This document shows, piece by piece, positions 63,458 through 64,000 of a stretch of 64,000 bases of DNA (position 1 is its first letter; every line of letters starts with the position of its first letter). The stretch comes from Streptomyces sp. Mut1. Lineage in GTDB: Bacteria > Actinomycetota > Actinomycetes > Streptomycetales > Streptomycetaceae. Under the pieces are notes generated by a model. That model saw only the letters and a list, made by a program, of their open reading frames with translations. It ran no database searches and was not told the DNA's origin. The stretch lies in contig NZ_CP120997.1 in the NCBI RefSeq assembly GCF_030719295.1, positions 6,148,001 to 6,212,000 on the forward strand. Direction: 5' to 3'. The position numbers and the translations under genes are program-made.

Positions 63458-64000
63458 GTGACCCTCACCCTCGCGATCGTCGGAGCCGGAGCCCGAGGGG
63501 CCTCCTACGCCCGGATCGCCGCCGACCAAGGTGCCGCCGTCGTCACGGCCGTCGCCGACCCCGACCCCGTACGCCGCCAGGCCCTCGCGGACGAGTTCGC
63601 GCTTCCGTACGACCGGGTCTTCACGGACTGGGCCGAACTCGCCGCCCGGCCGCGCCTCGCCGACGCCGCGATCATCGCCACCCCCGACCGCATGCACGTC
63701 GAGCCGGCCGTCGCGCTGGCCGACCTCGGCTACGCCCTGCTGTTGGAGAAGCCGATGGCGCCCTCGGAGGAGGACGCCCGCCGCATCGTCGAGGCGGCGA
63801 CGCGCAACGACATCCTCCTGGCGGTGTGCCACGTCCTGCGCTACACGCCGTACTCGCTCAAGCTCAAGCAGCTCATCGACAGCGGCCGGATCGGTGACGT
63901 CGTCAGCGTCGAACACCTCGAACCCGTCGGCTGGTGGCACCAGGCGCACTCCTACGTGCGCGGGAAGTGGGGCGTCGAAGCGGAGTCGTCGTCCATGCTG
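63458..64000 (+). CDS. Gfo/Idh/MocA-family oxidoreductase, 5' part
   Basis: The gene starts at GTG 63458, 12 nt after the permease stop, and runs off the right edge (at least 181 aa seen). The N-terminal Rossmann fold begins LTLAIVGAGARGASYARIAAD; AAIIATPDRMHVEPAVALADLGYALLLEKPMAP holds the EKP motif; LLAVCHVLRYTPYSLKLKQL follows. It should oxidise the sugar brought in by the importer. It is distinct from the oxidoreductase at 27333. Confidence 0.9.
   Translation, partial: MTLTLAIVGAGARGASYARIAADQGAAVVTAVADPDPVRRQALADEFALPYDRVFTDWAELAARPRLADAAIIATPDRMHVEPAVALADLGYALLLEKPMAPSEEDARRIVEAATRNDILLAVCHVLRYTPYSLKLKQLIDSGRIGDVVSVEHLEPVGWWHQAHSYVRGKWGVEAESSSML

Overview
The window is about 71-73% GC by eye, uses Streptomyces-style codons with very few TTA codons, and carries conservon genes, a CebR box, a macrolide glycosyltransferase, GH74 and GH16 secreted hydrolases, an Mrp antiporter and a Hen1/Pnkp pair. 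This points to a chromosomal piece of a Streptomyces (or a very close relative). I see no rRNA, tRNA, transposase or CRISPR array. The first and last genes run off the ends.

Region 1 (1-9600). The 3' part of a flavin monooxygenase faces a branched-chain-amino-acid-type ABC import operon on the minus strand: sensor-like histidine kinase, roadblock protein, solute-binding lipoprotein, one fused LivH-LivM permease, LivG-type and LivF-type ATPases. The junctions overlap or nearly touch, so this looks like one transcript in which a conservon-like sensing pair heads an importer. The kinase has a rare TTA codon, which predicts bldA dependence. A gene-poor 800 bp stretch with three 33-bp repeats separates it from region 2.

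Region 2 (9600-17900). A UvrA paralogue that lacks the UvrB-binding region, an AraC-type regulator, a single-span membrane protein, an S-adenosyl methyltransferase, a divergent secreted lipase with a multi-copy GTTACC operator, a truncated ECF sigma-factor fragment, and a macrolide glycosyltransferase behind a WhiB7/WblC-like promoter and an 8-codon leader ORF.

Region 3 (17900-24900). etfBA, a TetR regulator and a DUF35-type Zn-ribbon/OB-fold gene share a repeated 13-bp palindrome. Next comes a GH74-CBM2 xyloglucanase with a perfect CebR box, then an acidic protein of unknown function.

Region 4 (25000-29800). A SIS-domain protein and a DeoR regulator are divergent, followed by a Gfo/Idh/MocA oxidoreductase and a secreted DUF3472-ricin lectin. 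Matching operator half-sites link them.

Region 5 (30000-36800). A metallo-beta-lactamase-fold hydrolase, a complete conservon (CvnA, roadblock CvnB, DUF742 CvnC, GTPase CvnD, P450 CvnE lacking the ExxR arginine), a SepF paralogue, a MazG-like protein and a helical protein with a TTA codon.

Region 6 (36800-47600). An LLM oxidoreductase, homocysteine methyltransferase, the RNA-repair pair hen1-pnkp, then arginine deiminase, ornithine carbamoyltransferase and an amino-acid permease, followed on the minus strand by an RsbW-like ATP-binding protein.

Region 7 (47600-57550). A small unknown protein, the six-gene Mrp Na+/H+ antiporter (mrpA with fused B domain, C, D, E, F, G), a MarR/MFS divergent pair and a lipoprotein.

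Region 8 (57600-64000). A GH16 secreted hydrolase, a ROK repressor lacking the usual zinc cysteines, and a divergent sugar ABC importer (binding protein and two permeases) with a Gfo/Idh/MocA oxidoreductase cut by the window end. An identical 20-bp operator sits before the GH16 gene and between the repressor and the importer, making this a self-contained glycan-use regulon.
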